Below are positions 42,701-56,065 of a stretch of 64,000 nt of DNA, piece after piece. Made by a program: the position numbers and the translations under genes. How positions within the stretch are numbered: the stretch's first letter is position 1; each line of letters opens with the position of its first letter. This stretch comes from Diaporthe sp. PMI_573 (taxonomy: Eukaryota > Ascomycota > Sordariomycetes > Diaporthales > Diaporthaceae): positions 682,001 to 746,000 of the forward strand of contig JAJTUP010000003.1 in NCBI GenBank assembly GCA_021399435.1. Direction: 5' to 3'. Under the pieces are notes generated by a model. It was given only the letters and a program-made list of their open reading frames with translations. It was not told the origin of the DNA and searched no databases.

Positions 42701-45700
42701 TCCTTGGGCACCATGTGGTCGGCTCACGGCCACCAGGTCGGCTTGTGGACCGTACAGGCCGCGAAGAAAGGACACATTCTCATGCGATCTGCGGTTTGGG
42801 TGCACAGTGGCGTCGGCGGTCCGAAGCTGACTGCTTTCCCAAAATCGGCGGCTTATGGGGAGAGAGTTTTGTCCAACGTGAGGAGCATGGGGAAATGATT
42901 TGCGGACGCTGTTTCAGGGTCCATTCCAACCGTCCAGGCGACACAAGAGAGAACGGTGAGGCTTTGCTGAAACGGGCCAGCTTCGAGGGCTAGGCGGCTT
43001 TCACGAAGGGCCGGTTGCCGGAAGAATAGCGCTGCCTGGAGTTCCAACAGGTGTTCGGAACCAACAGTCGGCCGACGGGCGCGAATAGCTGTCTTTTGCG
43101 AGGCGTTGGCCCGTCAGCATGTCGCCTGGGGTGGCCCAGCAATTGGCGTTGAGTAGTGCCGTCCATTGTCTTGGTGAAAGACACGGGCGCTAGAAGACTG
43201 GCGAATCGATGCAGAGCAGACACCAAGTCAGGGTCTCCCGGAGGACAAGGTTGGCGCGGTTCATGGAGTGACCATGGCAGATGGACCCCGATTCCTCGAG
43301 CTGCATTGGAAGGAAGATCCGAAGGGATTTGTCGTGTCTGCGCGTCCCGGGACCGGGGGGCAGAGCAGCAATGAGACGAGATAACGAGATTGAGGGCGAG
43401 TCTGTGTGCAGTGTGCACGCACTCTCGGCACCTCGACGATCCAGAAGAGTCGGGGTCCGTCTGTGCGAAGAGCCAATTGGGCCGTGAATTGTCGGGGAAC
43501 CTTCGAAGAGCGGTCAGGGACAGGTTGATGTAATGATAATGCCATTTCACGAGGGCGGCAAATTACCATGCCAGCAAACCTGCCATTTCAGCTGGGCGAC
43601 TGGCAAGAAGAAAAAGATTTTCTCCTAGGAGTGTGTAAGTCGGTGTAAGCCTTGATCGCATTCTGGCATCCTCTGTGCCATCCTGGCGCTCTGACCTGCA
43701 CGAAGCCCTGCACCGTCAGTCTCTAAGTCGCGCGTCCAGCTCCCTGGTTGCATGGTTGCTTGCGGGCGGGGCACTCAGGGAAGGATCCCAGAAGCCGACT
43801 GACGCCATCAATCCCAAGTGGCACCGCAATTTGACGGGAGAGCCACTAACGGCTTCCGCATGAATTGCTCAGACGAGAAAGTAATGAGCAGAGACCAGGG
43901 AGCTCCGGGAGCTCAATAACAACACCAACAACAACGCCAGTGGCGTGTCAATGAGCCGAGAGTAAACAAAAACTTTTGCTCGGGGCTCGGGACTCGGGAG
44001 ACCCATCGCCTTGGTGATGGGCAGCTGCCCTGCCTGTTCTACCGACCTAGGCAGGTACAGAGGTTGATAGGCAGGGAAGGCACCCCAACTGCTCGCGGAC
44101 CAACCAACCACCACACACCAAATGAGATGGCAACGCCTGAGAAGGAAGGAGGAGGCTCTTGGAGAGCGGCTGCAGCCCACAAGCCGCAGCCGCAGCCGTG
44201 GTCGCAGATGCAGAAGTTTCAATTGTGGGAATGGTGCGAGACTTCCCTGCCCGTTCAACAAGTTCACCTGTTGTGGAGAACGGGGAGGCGGATATGGGTG
44301 GTCACTGGTGGTCCAAGTCACCCTTGAAAGCCAGGGACGGACGGCATTCCCATTCTACATAATCTAGTCTACAGTTTCCGTACCCAGTATCTATCGTATC
44401 GAGAAAGATGGGACCCATCATATGCATGCAAACAATTACCATGTCTGTCCCTGCCCTTCGAGTCGAGTCGAGTCGAGTCGAGTCGCGGTGTTGCCCGTCG
44501 CCATACCACAGTAGCTGCTGAGGGGCCGAGGATGGGGCATCATAGCATGAAGACGACACAAAAACCTTTTGGTGGCCATGGCTCGGTGTCAATGCCATAA
44601 AGGCGCCGGCTGGGAGGTCCCTTGGCCGCTGATCTCGTCACCTCGGCCTGAGTCCGATGCTGTTCGTACCGAGTCTCAGTTGACCGCAACAGACCGTTCG
44701 AGGCGGTAGCCAGCGAGCGAGACACACACCGTCGGCGGCAGCGGGAAGAGGATTCTGATGTGCATATCGCGCGGCAGCAGAGTCCAGCAGAGTGCAGTGT
44801 AGAGGGTGACAAGTGTGCTTGCCTGCATCATGCATAGGGGCTCAAATCCCAACCTAGTCTAGACTCGAGACGGGTTGTCTATACCGTCTTGTCAAAGACT
44901 CAGACATGCATCTCATATGTACACCATGAGCCTGTGGGCAGAGTGTCTTGACTCTGTGGATGTGCACAAACCTGAGTCTAGCCTGGTCCAAGCCCCCAAC
45001 GCTCAAGCACTGGACCCCTACCATCCCCATCTCACCCACCCAATTCGCCCACCCACACCCCCCTTGCCCACCCCCCTTACACACACTCACATTGTAGCGT
45101 GATGCAACTGCTAATGCAGCCTCAACCTTCCCAGCGCCCTTCACGGCAGGATTGGACGGCTGACCTGCTCATGCTGCACAGTTGAATCTTTCCGGCCCTT
45201 GAGGCGGCAATGGCCTAGAGACGGGAGACTGTCGTGACCTATCTAGAAGGCCATGGAATTCAAAAGTCTGGTGGTCACTGGTCTAGAAGTAGGATTCTCT
45301 GAAAAATACCACTGTAGTCTATTATAACCCTTCTTCCGAGCTGCGTCCTGCACACCGGGTGTGATCACAAGCCTGACAATACGATATTCTCCAGTTATCC
45401 GAGACGCTGTTGTGAGAGATTGAGAGTGCGAACTGCATGGAACTCGTCCGAGTCCGGGGGAGGGTCACATCAAAGTAAACAAACGGACGGCTGCCTTCTA
45501 ATGGGAGGGCAGGAGGGATGCAGGAGGAGGAAAGGATTTAGAGTGAAGAACAAGACTAATGTACGATGGGAGATGAGAGATGAGCAGCCCCAGCATCTCT
45601 CGCCCCCGTACCCGCCCGTACAGCAGGCGGCGAGCACAAGGCTGGAGTTTGAGCCAGAAAAGAAGTTTTGTTTTCACTTGATTGATTGAATAACCGTGAC

Positions 45701-47669
45701 TGGTGATTGTCCCCGGGAGATGGTCAATGTACCGTAGTGTACTCCTCCGAACATGCATCCACAACCCACCGCGGCTCGAGAACCCACTCAACATGTAGTG
45801 TATGCGTGTGTGCAGTGGGTTGAGGTGGGCCGCCTGAGCAACATCACCGCTCACAACCCAGTCGAACTGTCGGACAGAGACAGGTTCTCGACGACAGAAT
45901 CTCCAGAAGACGCGCCCCGTGCACTATCAGCTACCTGGCAGTCCCACTAGGCAGGGGCCCCCTGGACAGGTGCACCCTGAATCTTGACTGGGGACTGTTG
46001 CTGGTGCCGACCCACCTAGACAACCCTGCCACCTCCTGCACACACTGGCATAAGACTAGCTCAACGCCTACCAGCTGGGACGGAGGACCATTCACCTCTC
46101 ACCCCTCTCTCCTTTCCCGCCCCGTCGTCGCAACCGAGAGACCAACCACACAACACGGACGGGCACGATCCTGTACACAGAAGCGACCGAACGAACTAGC
46201 GAGGCGGTATACCTAGCGCTTTGCTCGTCGACCCTCTGTGCCTCTGCCTTCCCCCTTCTTCACCACCTCCGCCTCCGCCGCCGCCGCCGACTCCCTGGAT
46301 ACGCTCTTACACCTCCTTCTCCTCCTCCTCCTCCTGAACATCTACATCCCTCTCTGCAGTTGGTCATTCTCGCCACTGCGACCAGTCGACGCTGTGGCCA
46401 GTCACTTCGACTTGTCACAGTCAAGCCGGTGACAGTAAGTCAACATTTGCTACCTCGTGCTTTCTTATCGCGGGCTCGCCGGTTGCCTTATCTCCGGTGT
46501 TTTGCTTTGTCTCTCCTCCCCTCACCCCTCCTCTGTCACCGTTGCCCTGATGATTCACCTCGCTCGGCTGCCTCCGTCCATTCTTGCCGCGTGCCATGTG
46601 TGCCTTGAAACAAGAAACCAGAAATCAACGAGTCCAACAAGAGAGCCGGGCAAAGAGACAAAATCGACACAACCGAAACTCCTTGCCGGCATCGTCCCAT
46701 ATGAACCGTTCTGTCCCTGTATTGTCCTATCTCGGATGCCCCCAACTGTGTGCTGGCCTCTGTCCACTGCGTGCCGTTTGACAAGCACAATATTTTTCGC
46801 GGTGTGTGTGGGAATCGAGTCCTACTGCTGTGCCTTGTCACTGAGGCGACTGAGGCGTGTGTTTCCCCCCCGGTCCAACGTGCACCGCAACCTGAAAGCC
46901 ACAGGGCGCCTTGCACAAACAAAACAATCCTCCGGACTTGGGCTCTCGGCCTCTCGGAATTCGACTGCCTGGCTGCTGGAAACATGCACTCGACACCGCT
47001 CTCGTGACAATAGCCGCCTTGAAACCTCGAGGGCACGCTTGAAACCCAACGGATCACGGTAGAGAAGCCACTACCGGGTCGTTTTCTCGCGGCCTCGCCC
47101 ACACTCCAGCCCGCAACCCACGGCCGCGACCACGACCACGACCACGGCAGCGCCCCGCACACCAGATCCTTTTAAATCTTATATTACCGCATCACGACGA
47201 CCCGCCCGGCTCTCTTGTTGTTTCCAACGGTCGGACCCGAGACTTAGGCACTGGCCCATTTCCTGGCGCTGCATCTCGGTACACTCTTGCACAGCACACC
47301 ATACTACGCTTTCCCATCGCACCACTCCTCGGCTCCTCCAGTCGAGTCACTTGCTTGAAATCGCACTGCTTCACAGCCCCTTTTCACGTTAAATAACTGT
47401 GCCGCCTCCTGTGCGCTGTACACTAACAATACCACCTTGCACAGGCTGCCTGCGACCAACGGCCGCCACACTTGCTCTCCTGAGCCTCCCCCTTCGTCTC
47501 CCGCGGGCTGCCTGTTAAAAAGTAACGAGGGCGCCCCCAAATTGTCTCGGCTTTCTGTCGTATCGACTTGCTGTCAAATTTCTGTCATCGCTGCTCATAT
47601 CCGCCCCACGACCCACCGACCCTCCCACTGTTTGCTGGCTCTGTCCCCAATGCCTCCCAAGAAATAAAC
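39744..47669. other. Long gene desert, 8 kb
   Basis: No convincing gene on either strand. ORFs of 60-210 codons occur because composition is balanced to GC-rich, but they are mirrored by ORFs on the opposite strand and show no domains. A 71-codon minus-strand ORF at 40439-40654 (starting MGSSRTTRPFDVSF) has coding-like codon use and could be a small gene or fragment. Simple repeats occur at 44458-44485 and 46310-46336. The last 1.5 kb is pyrimidine-rich and probably is the promoter and long leader of the LRR gene. Confidence 0.5.
44458..44485. repeat. (GAGTC)n pentanucleotide repeat
   Basis: About five perfect GAGTC units in gene-free sequence. Confidence 0.85.
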
Positions 47670-50307
47670 ATGGACTCAGAAGACGGAGAGTTGTTCGTAA
47701 AGGTACGCATGTCGCCTTGGAGCCTGGACAGACTTGTTTATGGTTGTCCAAAAACACCATGGCGAGGCACAAGTAACTGACTTTGCCTTCTTGCCGTAGC
47801 AACTGGCCACTTTCGTGCGCACGCACGAGAAGGCTCTGGCCAACGCCTTGCAGCTGCGGAGGCAAAACCCTCCTCGACATGGAGCCTCGCAAAGCGTGTC
47901 CTCGGTCCCGACCGCAGGGCTCACGACTCCGACGACCATTCCCGAACGACCATCCACCGCTACAGCGTCCTCTTCCAACGGGCTCGCCGCCGCGCTGTCC
48001 TTCGGCTCCCTAAACTTCACATCGCAGACGGCCAAATCAGCAAAGTTGGCTCTCACACCGCACCACCTGTTCTACCTCCTCTCGCGGTTCGAGGAGCTCA
48101 AGATACCTGTTGGCCCGATGAAAGTGCGTCTCGAGAACCTGCACGACACGAGCAGCTCGGCGAACTATGTGTCATTCCTGAGCCAGTCCCATCACTCCAA
48201 GACTCGAGCCTCAGACGTTGGTTCCATCCGATCCGTTTCCAGCATACGCAGTGTCATGTCTGGCATGTCTGCGCTCTGGACCAATTTTGGCATCGGATCG
48301 GGCTCTGCCGCTCGCACCGAAAAGCAGAAAGCTGCTCTGGATGCTGACCTCAAGTACCTGTATTCTGCTTTCACCAAGGTGCCTTGCCTTCGCCTGGCAC
48401 CGGACTTCCGTGCTCGGCTCATCAAGGGCTACGAGGAATTCCCCTTCGATTCCGCAGTACCGTTGCACATCTTCAAGAACTGCCAGGCACTCGAGGTTAG
48501 CGACATCGACTTTCGGCAGTTCTTTGGCTGGGACCGCATGGCGGACCAGCTGAGATCCCTGACCGTCAAGCGGGCGAGTCTGTCTGACCCCGCCGACATT
48601 CTAATTGACATCGTGCTGGACGACATGGACAAGAGGAGACGCCGAACGTCAAAGTCACATTCGTCACCCACAACAACATGGCCTGGTACTACCAGCCCAC
48701 GGAGGAGTATGACGATGGCGACACCTGCCGAGCTGCAGAAGTCGACCTCGGCACCAGGATCACCGGGCACACGACCTGCCGACCTGACCGTTGGCTCCAT
48801 GGGAAGCGAAGCGGCTCTTGACCATGAAAATGAGCTTGCCGCGCGAAATACTAGGCGGGCCTCGGTCGCTGTCGTCGAGCTGCCCAAGTCACCGACCAAG
48901 AGCTCACGTCCAAGAAGCCATTCTCCAAGGAGGCCTGCTAGCGCTCGGCACGGCTCCCATCACGTCCGCGGCTCTCACAAGGTCCACCGCTCAGGCTCGG
49001 GGAGCTCGCAGTCGAGCATGTCCGATTCTTGGCACCAGGGCCGGGGTAGCACCTCGAACCTTCTTTCTACAGGTGCGCTTCCCGCGTCAAAATGGCGATT
49101 CTTGAGGCATCTGAGTCTCGCAGAAAATGGCCTTGTGTCAATTCCTGAGGCCAGCCTTGCCCCTTTGGCCAACACGCTGTATTCTCTTGACCTGTCCTCA
49201 AATGAGTTCAACGAGATCCCTGACAGCCTGGCGACGCTCACTGCCCTTCGGGCCCTGAACCTCTCCAAATGTACCATTGAGTCTCTCCACTCGCTTACTC
49301 GCAACCCGCTGCCAGCCATAACGGCCCTGAACCTGCGGGACAACCGCCTCCAATCCCTCGCAGGCGTCGAGAGATTGTACCCACTCGAGAGGCTGGATCT
49401 GAGGGACAATCGCCTGAAGGACCCTGTCGAGCTGGCGCGTCTGACGAGAATCCCTGACATTCGGGAAATCTGGGTCGAGGGAAACCCCTTCACGAGGACA
49501 CACAAGGACTACCGTATCACAATCTTCAATCTATTCAGGCAGTCGCCTGGCTACACCGAGGATGTTCTGATTGATATGACCGGGCCCACCTACTCGGAGA
49601 GGAAGCACCTGGTCGAGCGTACCCAGGAGCCTGCTCCTGTTCCTGTCATCAAACCCCCAGTCCCAGAGCTGAAGGCGGTCGACGTCAGCAAGCCGGCGAT
49701 CATCTACGAAAGCCCAAAGGAGCCTGCGGTGCTCCGCAAAGAGCGGCCTACACCAAAAGTGACAGCCAGTGAGGTCAACACAAACTCCACTCGAGCCCGT
49801 CGCAGGGCACCAAAGAGGCGAATCGTCGATTTGGCCGATTCTCAGGCTCACGTTGCCAGGCAGCCGGAAGAGAACGAGGCAATGGGGCCCATAACTGGCC
49901 TCGATAGCAACTATCGTATATCCCAAACCACGGAGATGCAGAAGAAGCCAGATGTGGTCGAGGAAAGCCGCACCCAGGCGGGCCGTGGTGTACCCCGTAT
50001 CGATACGTCCGTCATTCCAAAGTTGCCTCCTGTGTCGCCGACTCAGGAAATTGGAACTCCATCATCATGGACGGACTCCCAGAAATGGGACGTCGGCGGC
50101 GAGATGTACCGACGCAAGATCGAGTCCCTACGGAACCAGGTTGGCGAGGGCTACCTGAACGTTCTAAGTGAAGAGCACTGGGACGTCAACGGTGCACCAC
50201 ACTTCCCAGGGTCGCATTTTGGTCATGCCGGCTCGCCTCTACACCCGAGTGCCGCCACTCACCGGCCAACCTTGCAACCCATTCACAGCGGTCGAACTCT
50301 TGGATGA
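47670..50307 (+). CDS. Leucine-rich repeat protein (fungal LRR, STK11IP-like layout)
   Basis: Large cytosolic protein of 846 aa. Exon 1 (47670-47702) encodes only 11 residues, MDSEDGELFVK. A 97-bp intron leads to exon 2 (47800-50307), starting QLATFVRTHEKALANALQ. The N-terminal ~250 residues form a folded region (LTPHHLFYLLSRFEELKIP; QALEVSDIDFRQFFGWD). A Ser/Arg/Pro-rich segment (about 280-430) has many SP/SR sites and is probably phosphorylated. Five to six leucine-rich repeats span about 430-560: LRHLSLAENGLVSIP, LYSLDLSSNEFNEIP, LRALNLSKC, ITALNLRDNRLQSL, LERLDLRDNRL. A cap follows (IREIWVEGNPFTRTHKDYR). The C-terminal tail is disordered, with RARRRAPKRR resembling a nuclear signal. This layout matches uncharacterised ascomycete LRR proteins related to human STK11IP; function unknown. 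Confidence 0.88.
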
Positions 50308-51735
50308 GCGCCGCACCCTAAACCACTCAGCACTCCACACACTCGAACCCATGACAGCCGACCACGATGATACCCGACGCCCGCCCTTTTACAAGTGGGC
50401 AGTCTGGCTGTTAAGCACATATATCCCGAGTCCTTTTCGAAATACCCAATTGTTTTTGTTTTTCTCTCCAAAAGAGTAGCGCGGCTTCATGGTTGGTTTT
50501 TTTTCAAGATTCATCATTTCACCGGAGCATAGCGGAAAAAAAGGCGTTTTCATGGTTCATCTCAGTTCTTACCGACCTAAACTACAAAACCACACAAGAC
50601 TCTCGAACCGCCCACCACTGCGTCTCTATCGCCCCACAGAGACTACGACCTGCGTAATTACGAGGCTACGTACGACTTGGCAACGATGTTCATGCCAGCT
50701 CCATGACTCTGGATTGAGTCATCAGCCTACTTGGCTGTGTACTTTGCGTTGTCTTTTTGTTTGCATGGCACCGGTGACATCCGGGGGCCATGGCTGATGG
50801 AATATTTTTGGCGTGTGTTACATGGCACCGGTAGAATATTGGGCACGAGGTAGTGTCGAGATTCGACAATCTCTTGGCCCAGGGCTGCTGGCTGGCGTCC
50901 AGGTTCTTCTCTTCGGCAAAGATATCTCTTTATGACGGGACCTGGCGCATGCGTCGACGTTTGTCCCTGTCCCATTTTTGCATGTTGGCTTGACAAATCC
51001 TGCATCTGAACGAGTTTTTTCATTGGTCGAAGGTCCTCAACGAATGTCTGCCTGAGTTTTGTCCGATTGAGCATATTTCCTGAGCGATGCGTTGTGTCTG
51101 ATTGATTGCCTGGCGAAACGGGAATGGAAGGGGGCGGAAGGAGATGCCTGCTTGTCTGTTGAGTTGTGTGACTCGGTAGGAGACTTGTTAGTACCGTATT
51201 TATTGTATGGTATGGTTGGATGATAGATAATTGATCGGCCTTAGAGGCGGCCGGTCTAGGTAGCCAGGTTGGCACAAGAGAGAAATGATATCACGGCAGA
51301 AATACTTCATGTTCAATACTGTGGCTCTTGACACCTCTTTTGCTCAAGATTACGTTCTTCGACAGCCCCTGTGCTGTGTGGTGTTTAGGAAAAGAGTGTA
51401 CATCTCATACCCCCAAGTGGTTTGAACGAGCGCCAAACGGGCAGCACCCATTCAATGACTTCCCAGAATGTCACTTGATACCATCTCGCCATGTTCAATA
51501 TTTGAACATCAACCAAGGCTCATGGCTGCCTACCTAAGCTTTGTTGGTACCAAACACCACTAAGACCCATGCCCGCCAAGTGAGTCAGCATGCCATCTGC
51601 CCTCCAAGACTCCCTTCTCACCATTGACTAACAGTCGCAGATGTTCTGTTCATTCTTTTGGGTTCATATCTTATACTGTGCCATTGACACCCAATAAGAG
51701 CAGCAAAATCCTACACCGACAGGCAAACAACCACC
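50308..51735. other. Intergenic region
   Basis: 3' flank of the LRR gene and promoter of the R3H gene, both plus strand. A 182-codon minus-strand ORF at 50727-51275 has no domain and few coding features; not accepted as a gene. Confidence 0.55.
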
Positions 51736-53152
51736 ATGGCCTCCCTCCTAAGCTGTCCAGCCGAGCTCCGGCAGCAGATCCTTAGCCACTGCCTCCCCCG
51801 CGAAGTCCACAGCGCAGGCGTCGCGCCCCGGACGACAGCCCTCCTCCCGCTCCTCCTCACATCAAAAGCAATCCGCCTCGACGTTCTTGAGTTGTTGAAG
51901 TCCTGGTCGCCGCTGTACCACATCGAGGACCCGCACGCCTTCTTCACAACCACGTTGCGCCGCCGGCGCCGCCGCCGGCTGTTTGTTGATGATGACGACG
52001 AGTTGATGCACATACGCAGGATCAGCCTGCGCTTGTTTGCGAGGCTTGATCTGAAGCGGATGCGGAACATGGCGCCTATGGGGGCTGTTGATGATGACTT
52101 GTTTGATATGGACGCTTGGATCCGGTGCGCGGCCTTGCTGCCACGGCGCGGGGATGGGGGTGTCGTCGAGAGCGTTGTTGTTGATCTGACGCCCGCGCCG
52201 GTGTGGATGGCACTGCGGCGGCCCGACTGGGTGCGCGCGACGGTGCTGGACGCGCGGAACAAGTTGTTCCTGGCCGGGTGCGCGGACGGCGTGCGGGGGC
52301 TGGTCACGGCGCTGTGTGAGCACTACGAGGGCACCGGGGTGTCGATCCGCCTCGGCGGCGTGGTCCCGCGCAGGGCGAGCCGTGCCGTCGAGGAGATGAA
52401 GGAGCTCTATGTGGGCCCGTACATCGGTATCGTCCCGTTCGTGGGCGAGTGGGCGAGCGGGCCGGCTGATGAGCCGACGAGGCTGTCGCTGGCGCTCGTC
52501 TGTCGCCGCTGGGGCGTCGACGTGAGGAGCCCGGCGAGGAGGGATAAAGCTGCTGAGATGAGGGTGATTCAGATCCGCAACGAGGTGAGTTGTGCTTTAT
52601 GAAAGGGGTGGGGGGGGGTCAATGGCCCCGTCCCCGGAGTGCTTTTCATTGAGGATCAAACCACACCCGACTGACAGCAGAGTCTTTCAGGCGCAGAAGG
52701 AAGGCATGACGACGCCGGATCTCCACTTCAGGGCCCTCGGCAAGGTGTCCTGGTCTAAAAACTCGTGCACCGCGTACTATGTCAACGCCGAGGAGGACGA
52801 GAAGCGCACGCGGGAGGAGCTCACCCGCCTGCTTGCTTTCGCGGTGGAGGTGAGGACCGAGAGCGCCCAACCAGATGCGGCGGTCGATTTCGAGACGGCG
52901 GTCAGGTCGCGGCGCTTCCTGGTGCACTGCCTCGCTAGGGATCTCGGGCTGGCGAGCGTGAGCGTTGGGGACGCTGGGGAGAAGTTCGTTAGGGTCACCC
53001 GCCTCGCGGAGGCTTCTGCTGATGAACGAAGGTCGCTCGAGGGCGGCGGCGGCGGCGGCGTGGATGCCCACATGGATGGAGAGGAGGAGATGACACCCTC
53101 ACGTCTTCGGGCGATAGAACTGCGGCGGGCGTTCCGAAGATGTGATGCTTGA
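51736..53152 (+). CDS. R3H-domain protein with F-box-like N-terminus
   Basis: Predicted 436-aa protein. Exon 1 is 51736-52584 and exon 2 is 52691-53152; the 106-bp intron joins IQIRNE to AQKEGMTTP in phase 0. The ATG lies in a strong context (CACCATGG). The first 30 residues, LLSCPAELRQQILSHCL, resemble the start of an F-box or a related fungal 'LPxELRxxI' motif. The middle contains a long Arg run (LRRRRRRRL, about 75-83) and an acidic DDDDE stretch. Near the C-terminus, Arg358-x3-His362 in RRFLVHCLARDLGLASVSVG matches the R3H single-strand nucleic-acid-binding motif. A Gly run and an acidic and basic tail follow. I infer an RNA- or ssDNA-binding role from R3H only. No lesions are seen. Confidence 0.8.
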
Positions 53153-56065
53153 ACGCTGATGAAGCGACTATTTTGAGTCTTTTCGGAGGCAGAAGACGGG
53201 TTATAATACAGAATGTCGCGTGGTAGTAAGCATACCTTCCTTGATCGAATCCGGGTTGAGAAGTGATGGTCGACTGGAGAGATCTATGCAACAACTTCAC
53301 CGTGAAACAAAGCAATGGGGCTTGTTTTACTGATGAATACGCCTTATGCTGCCGATTGTTGGCCAGGTGTCCTTGACATGTGTTTATGTTATTGTCTTGA
53401 CATTGTTGACTGATATTGAATACATTTTCCAGTAGTTCAAGTGACATGTTTGATGCGACAAGATCTGTCGTAAAACAGATATTTTAAATGAGCGCCTGAG
53501 GTTCACGTGTTGATTAATTCATTCCTTGACAATTCAACGAAGTTCCCTTGGTAGAACGGTCAGGTTCCCAGGCTGCCTGTAGGTAATGATGGTCTAGCGA
53601 GGGATGAGGGCAGGCTTGGGAGTGACTAACAGGATTTTCTTCTGTCCCTAAGTGTTCTGTCCCTCAACCATGTCTTCACATATGAGATCATTATCTGGGT
53701 GATGAATGGTCCGGGACTCAGACTTGGGCAAAGGCAGGTTCCTGGTAGGTATATCCTGGGACTTCTGGCACATACTTATAGCACTCAGTCAATCTCGATT
53801 CATTTTTTTTTTTTAGATGAGGCTCTGAGTTATCTGAATATGAGGAGTAGATCAGTTGAACGACGAGACTGGTGCCGGCTTTGGGCTTTGGACTCCGCTG
53901 TTCTGTCGGTCAATTTGTCTAACACTGAATATTGACCAATTCCAGAAAGTCCACGAGTACAAGACCCCCATGCCATTCGATGGCGTGAATTGACAACCGC
54001 ATGGAGGGAAAGGCTCAACGGCATTTTGGCGAAAATGGTTAGTGGCGAGGGGCCAATAGTAGCACGGTAGGGCATCTGGAAGTGTGCGAACTTGCGGACT
54101 AGCCGTGATCGAATGAGAATGAAGAGACTGAGAGTAGGTATTGCCGAAAAGGGCCGTGTCATCACGGAGTCAATTAATTCCCAGAATGGGGGCGTTAGAA
54201 GGCATGGGAGCGGGACGTCCGTACATGCCTCCTAAAGAATCTCCGCTTGGGTCATGAATCAGCATTTTAGATGAGCAATTGAGTTCAAAAACACGAGTTG
54301 GCTGGGTGTGATGTAATGTGCATACTGTGCGGTCGGTGGAAGTGGGGATCTCGCGGGAAGCGCTCGAATCCTGCACGAACAGGGAGGAGAATAGACAGTC
54401 GGTGGCTGGGATAATCATTGGGCTTCAGAGGTAAGCAGTGACCGAGGTAGACGCTGTTCTGGCCAATGCCCAATCTTCATTCATCGTGAGGACGAATCAT
54501 GGGGGAGCGGGCTGCCGGAAAAGGCAACCCAGGCTCGATGGGTCGGATTGGACGGCGTCAAGGCCGCTTGGCAATGATCAATTGCTGGACCACGTAGACT
54601 CGAAGCTAGAAGGCATATGGTGCAGGTGTGTGGTCTAGCCTGGGGAGGGTGGTAAGACTCTCGGGACGGGAAGAAGCGAAGGCGTGGCGGCATGGGTGGG
54701 CATGGAGTAGCATGGCATGCGCACGGGAAATGTCCCGAGAGCTTGGGGAAGCTAATAAACTAATAATAAACATGAAGAGGGTTCTTCTCCACTGTTGTTG
54801 CAGGCGCGGGTTTGAATGTGGGTGCGAGTGCAGGTGGCTGACGAAACCAGACACAAACAAGAAAGAGAAATGTACTGGACCTCGCGATTGGTGACGGTGA
54901 TGCGACAGAGGCAGAAAGAAAGTGTTGGAATGCGCAGCAGCTGTGGGTCTGGGTCTTGGTCTTGGTCTTGGTCTTGGTCTGGGTCGACCACAGACTGGCT
55001 GCATCATCATCTGCAGTGCTATGTGGCGGCTGCGGTGGAGGGCAGGGGACTAGCGAGGTGGTGACCTGCAGGCGGACCCCATGTCCTCACTTAGCCCCGG
55101 GTGTTTACAGCACAGCACAGCACAGTACGACCCTTTCTCCCGCTCGGAAACGTGCCGGGCCAATTGCTTGTCTGATGGGGCGCGAGTCGGAGAGATCCAA
55201 GACGCACGTCACGATCCGGGAATCTGGGGTAAATCGGGAGGACCCCGGTGGAGAAAGATGTCGCTGATCGGCGTCGAGCACACACCAAGGAGTCCATTGA
55301 TGACAGTTGAGGTTCTCGGTGTGCTATTATCGAATCAATCGAAGACTGTATCGTGTTGGACTGGTGCTGCATCCTCTCAATGACGAGGGCCATTTCTTGG
55401 AGCGGTGAGAACAACGCTGCAAACAGACCTGTCTGCTGCTGAGCATGTATTTGTGTGCGTTTTGAACGACAACATGGTGACTTGGCCGACATGGTTACGT
55501 CTTTCAAATATATCTCAAGCTGAAGACGGATGTGCATCATGATTCAACCGTTGCATCTGTTATGGTGCCGCATCTAGTCTACTTGGTCAACGGGGAAAGT
55601 GATAAATGATTGACAGGGGGGATAGCTGTTCCTGACTACTGCACTCTGCACTCTGCGCCCTTGGCCCAAAGCGGACACTTATGTAAGCCGGCAGAGTGGG
55701 GACCCAGTGGGGAACCCACCTTCCTGGCCGCTTTTCCCTCGCAGCTCGCGCCTTACCTAATTCGAGCTGCGCGCGTTCGACCTCACCCCAATTCTCGCCC
55801 TTCGATTTGGCCATCTGTCGCACCGCATCCATCTCCCCACGTCCGCCATTTCCATTCGGCCACATCGCGCTTCCTCTTGAATCGTTGCTGTCGTCAGCCA
55901 AAACTGCCCCTGGCCACTCAGACACGTCCAACCCGATGCCATTCCCGACTCATGCCCTTCCGCAGCCTCGCCCCCGCCACCCCTTGACGACGCGATCCCC
56001 CACACCGCGATACTACCGCTCCGTGTCTGCCTGATACGGCACGTCGCCGACCCAGCACAGGCGCC
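53153..56065. other. Intergenic region upstream of NTO1
   Basis: Nearly 3 kb without a supported gene. It contains a GGTCTT-type repeat at 54946-54984 and a short CACAG repeat near 55111-55127. ORFs here are short and domain-free. The final 500 bp is pyrimidine-rich and likely the NTO1 promoter and leader. Confidence 0.55.
54946..54984. repeat. (GGTCTT)n hexanucleotide repeat
   Basis: About six units, the outer ones imperfect (GGTCTG), in gene-free sequence. Confidence 0.85.

Noticed and set aside
42173..42993. Two long opposed ORFs (210 and 198 codons)
   Set aside because: Sense/antisense pair without domain or splice context; likely chance in stop-poor sequence.
46457..47162. ORFs of about 200 codons on both strands before the LRR gene
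   Set aside because: Low-complexity Ser/Arg/Pro composition in a pyrimidine-rich promoter or leader region.
50727..51275. 182-codon minus-strand ORF
   Set aside because: No family features; lies in the intergenic space of two plus-strand genes.
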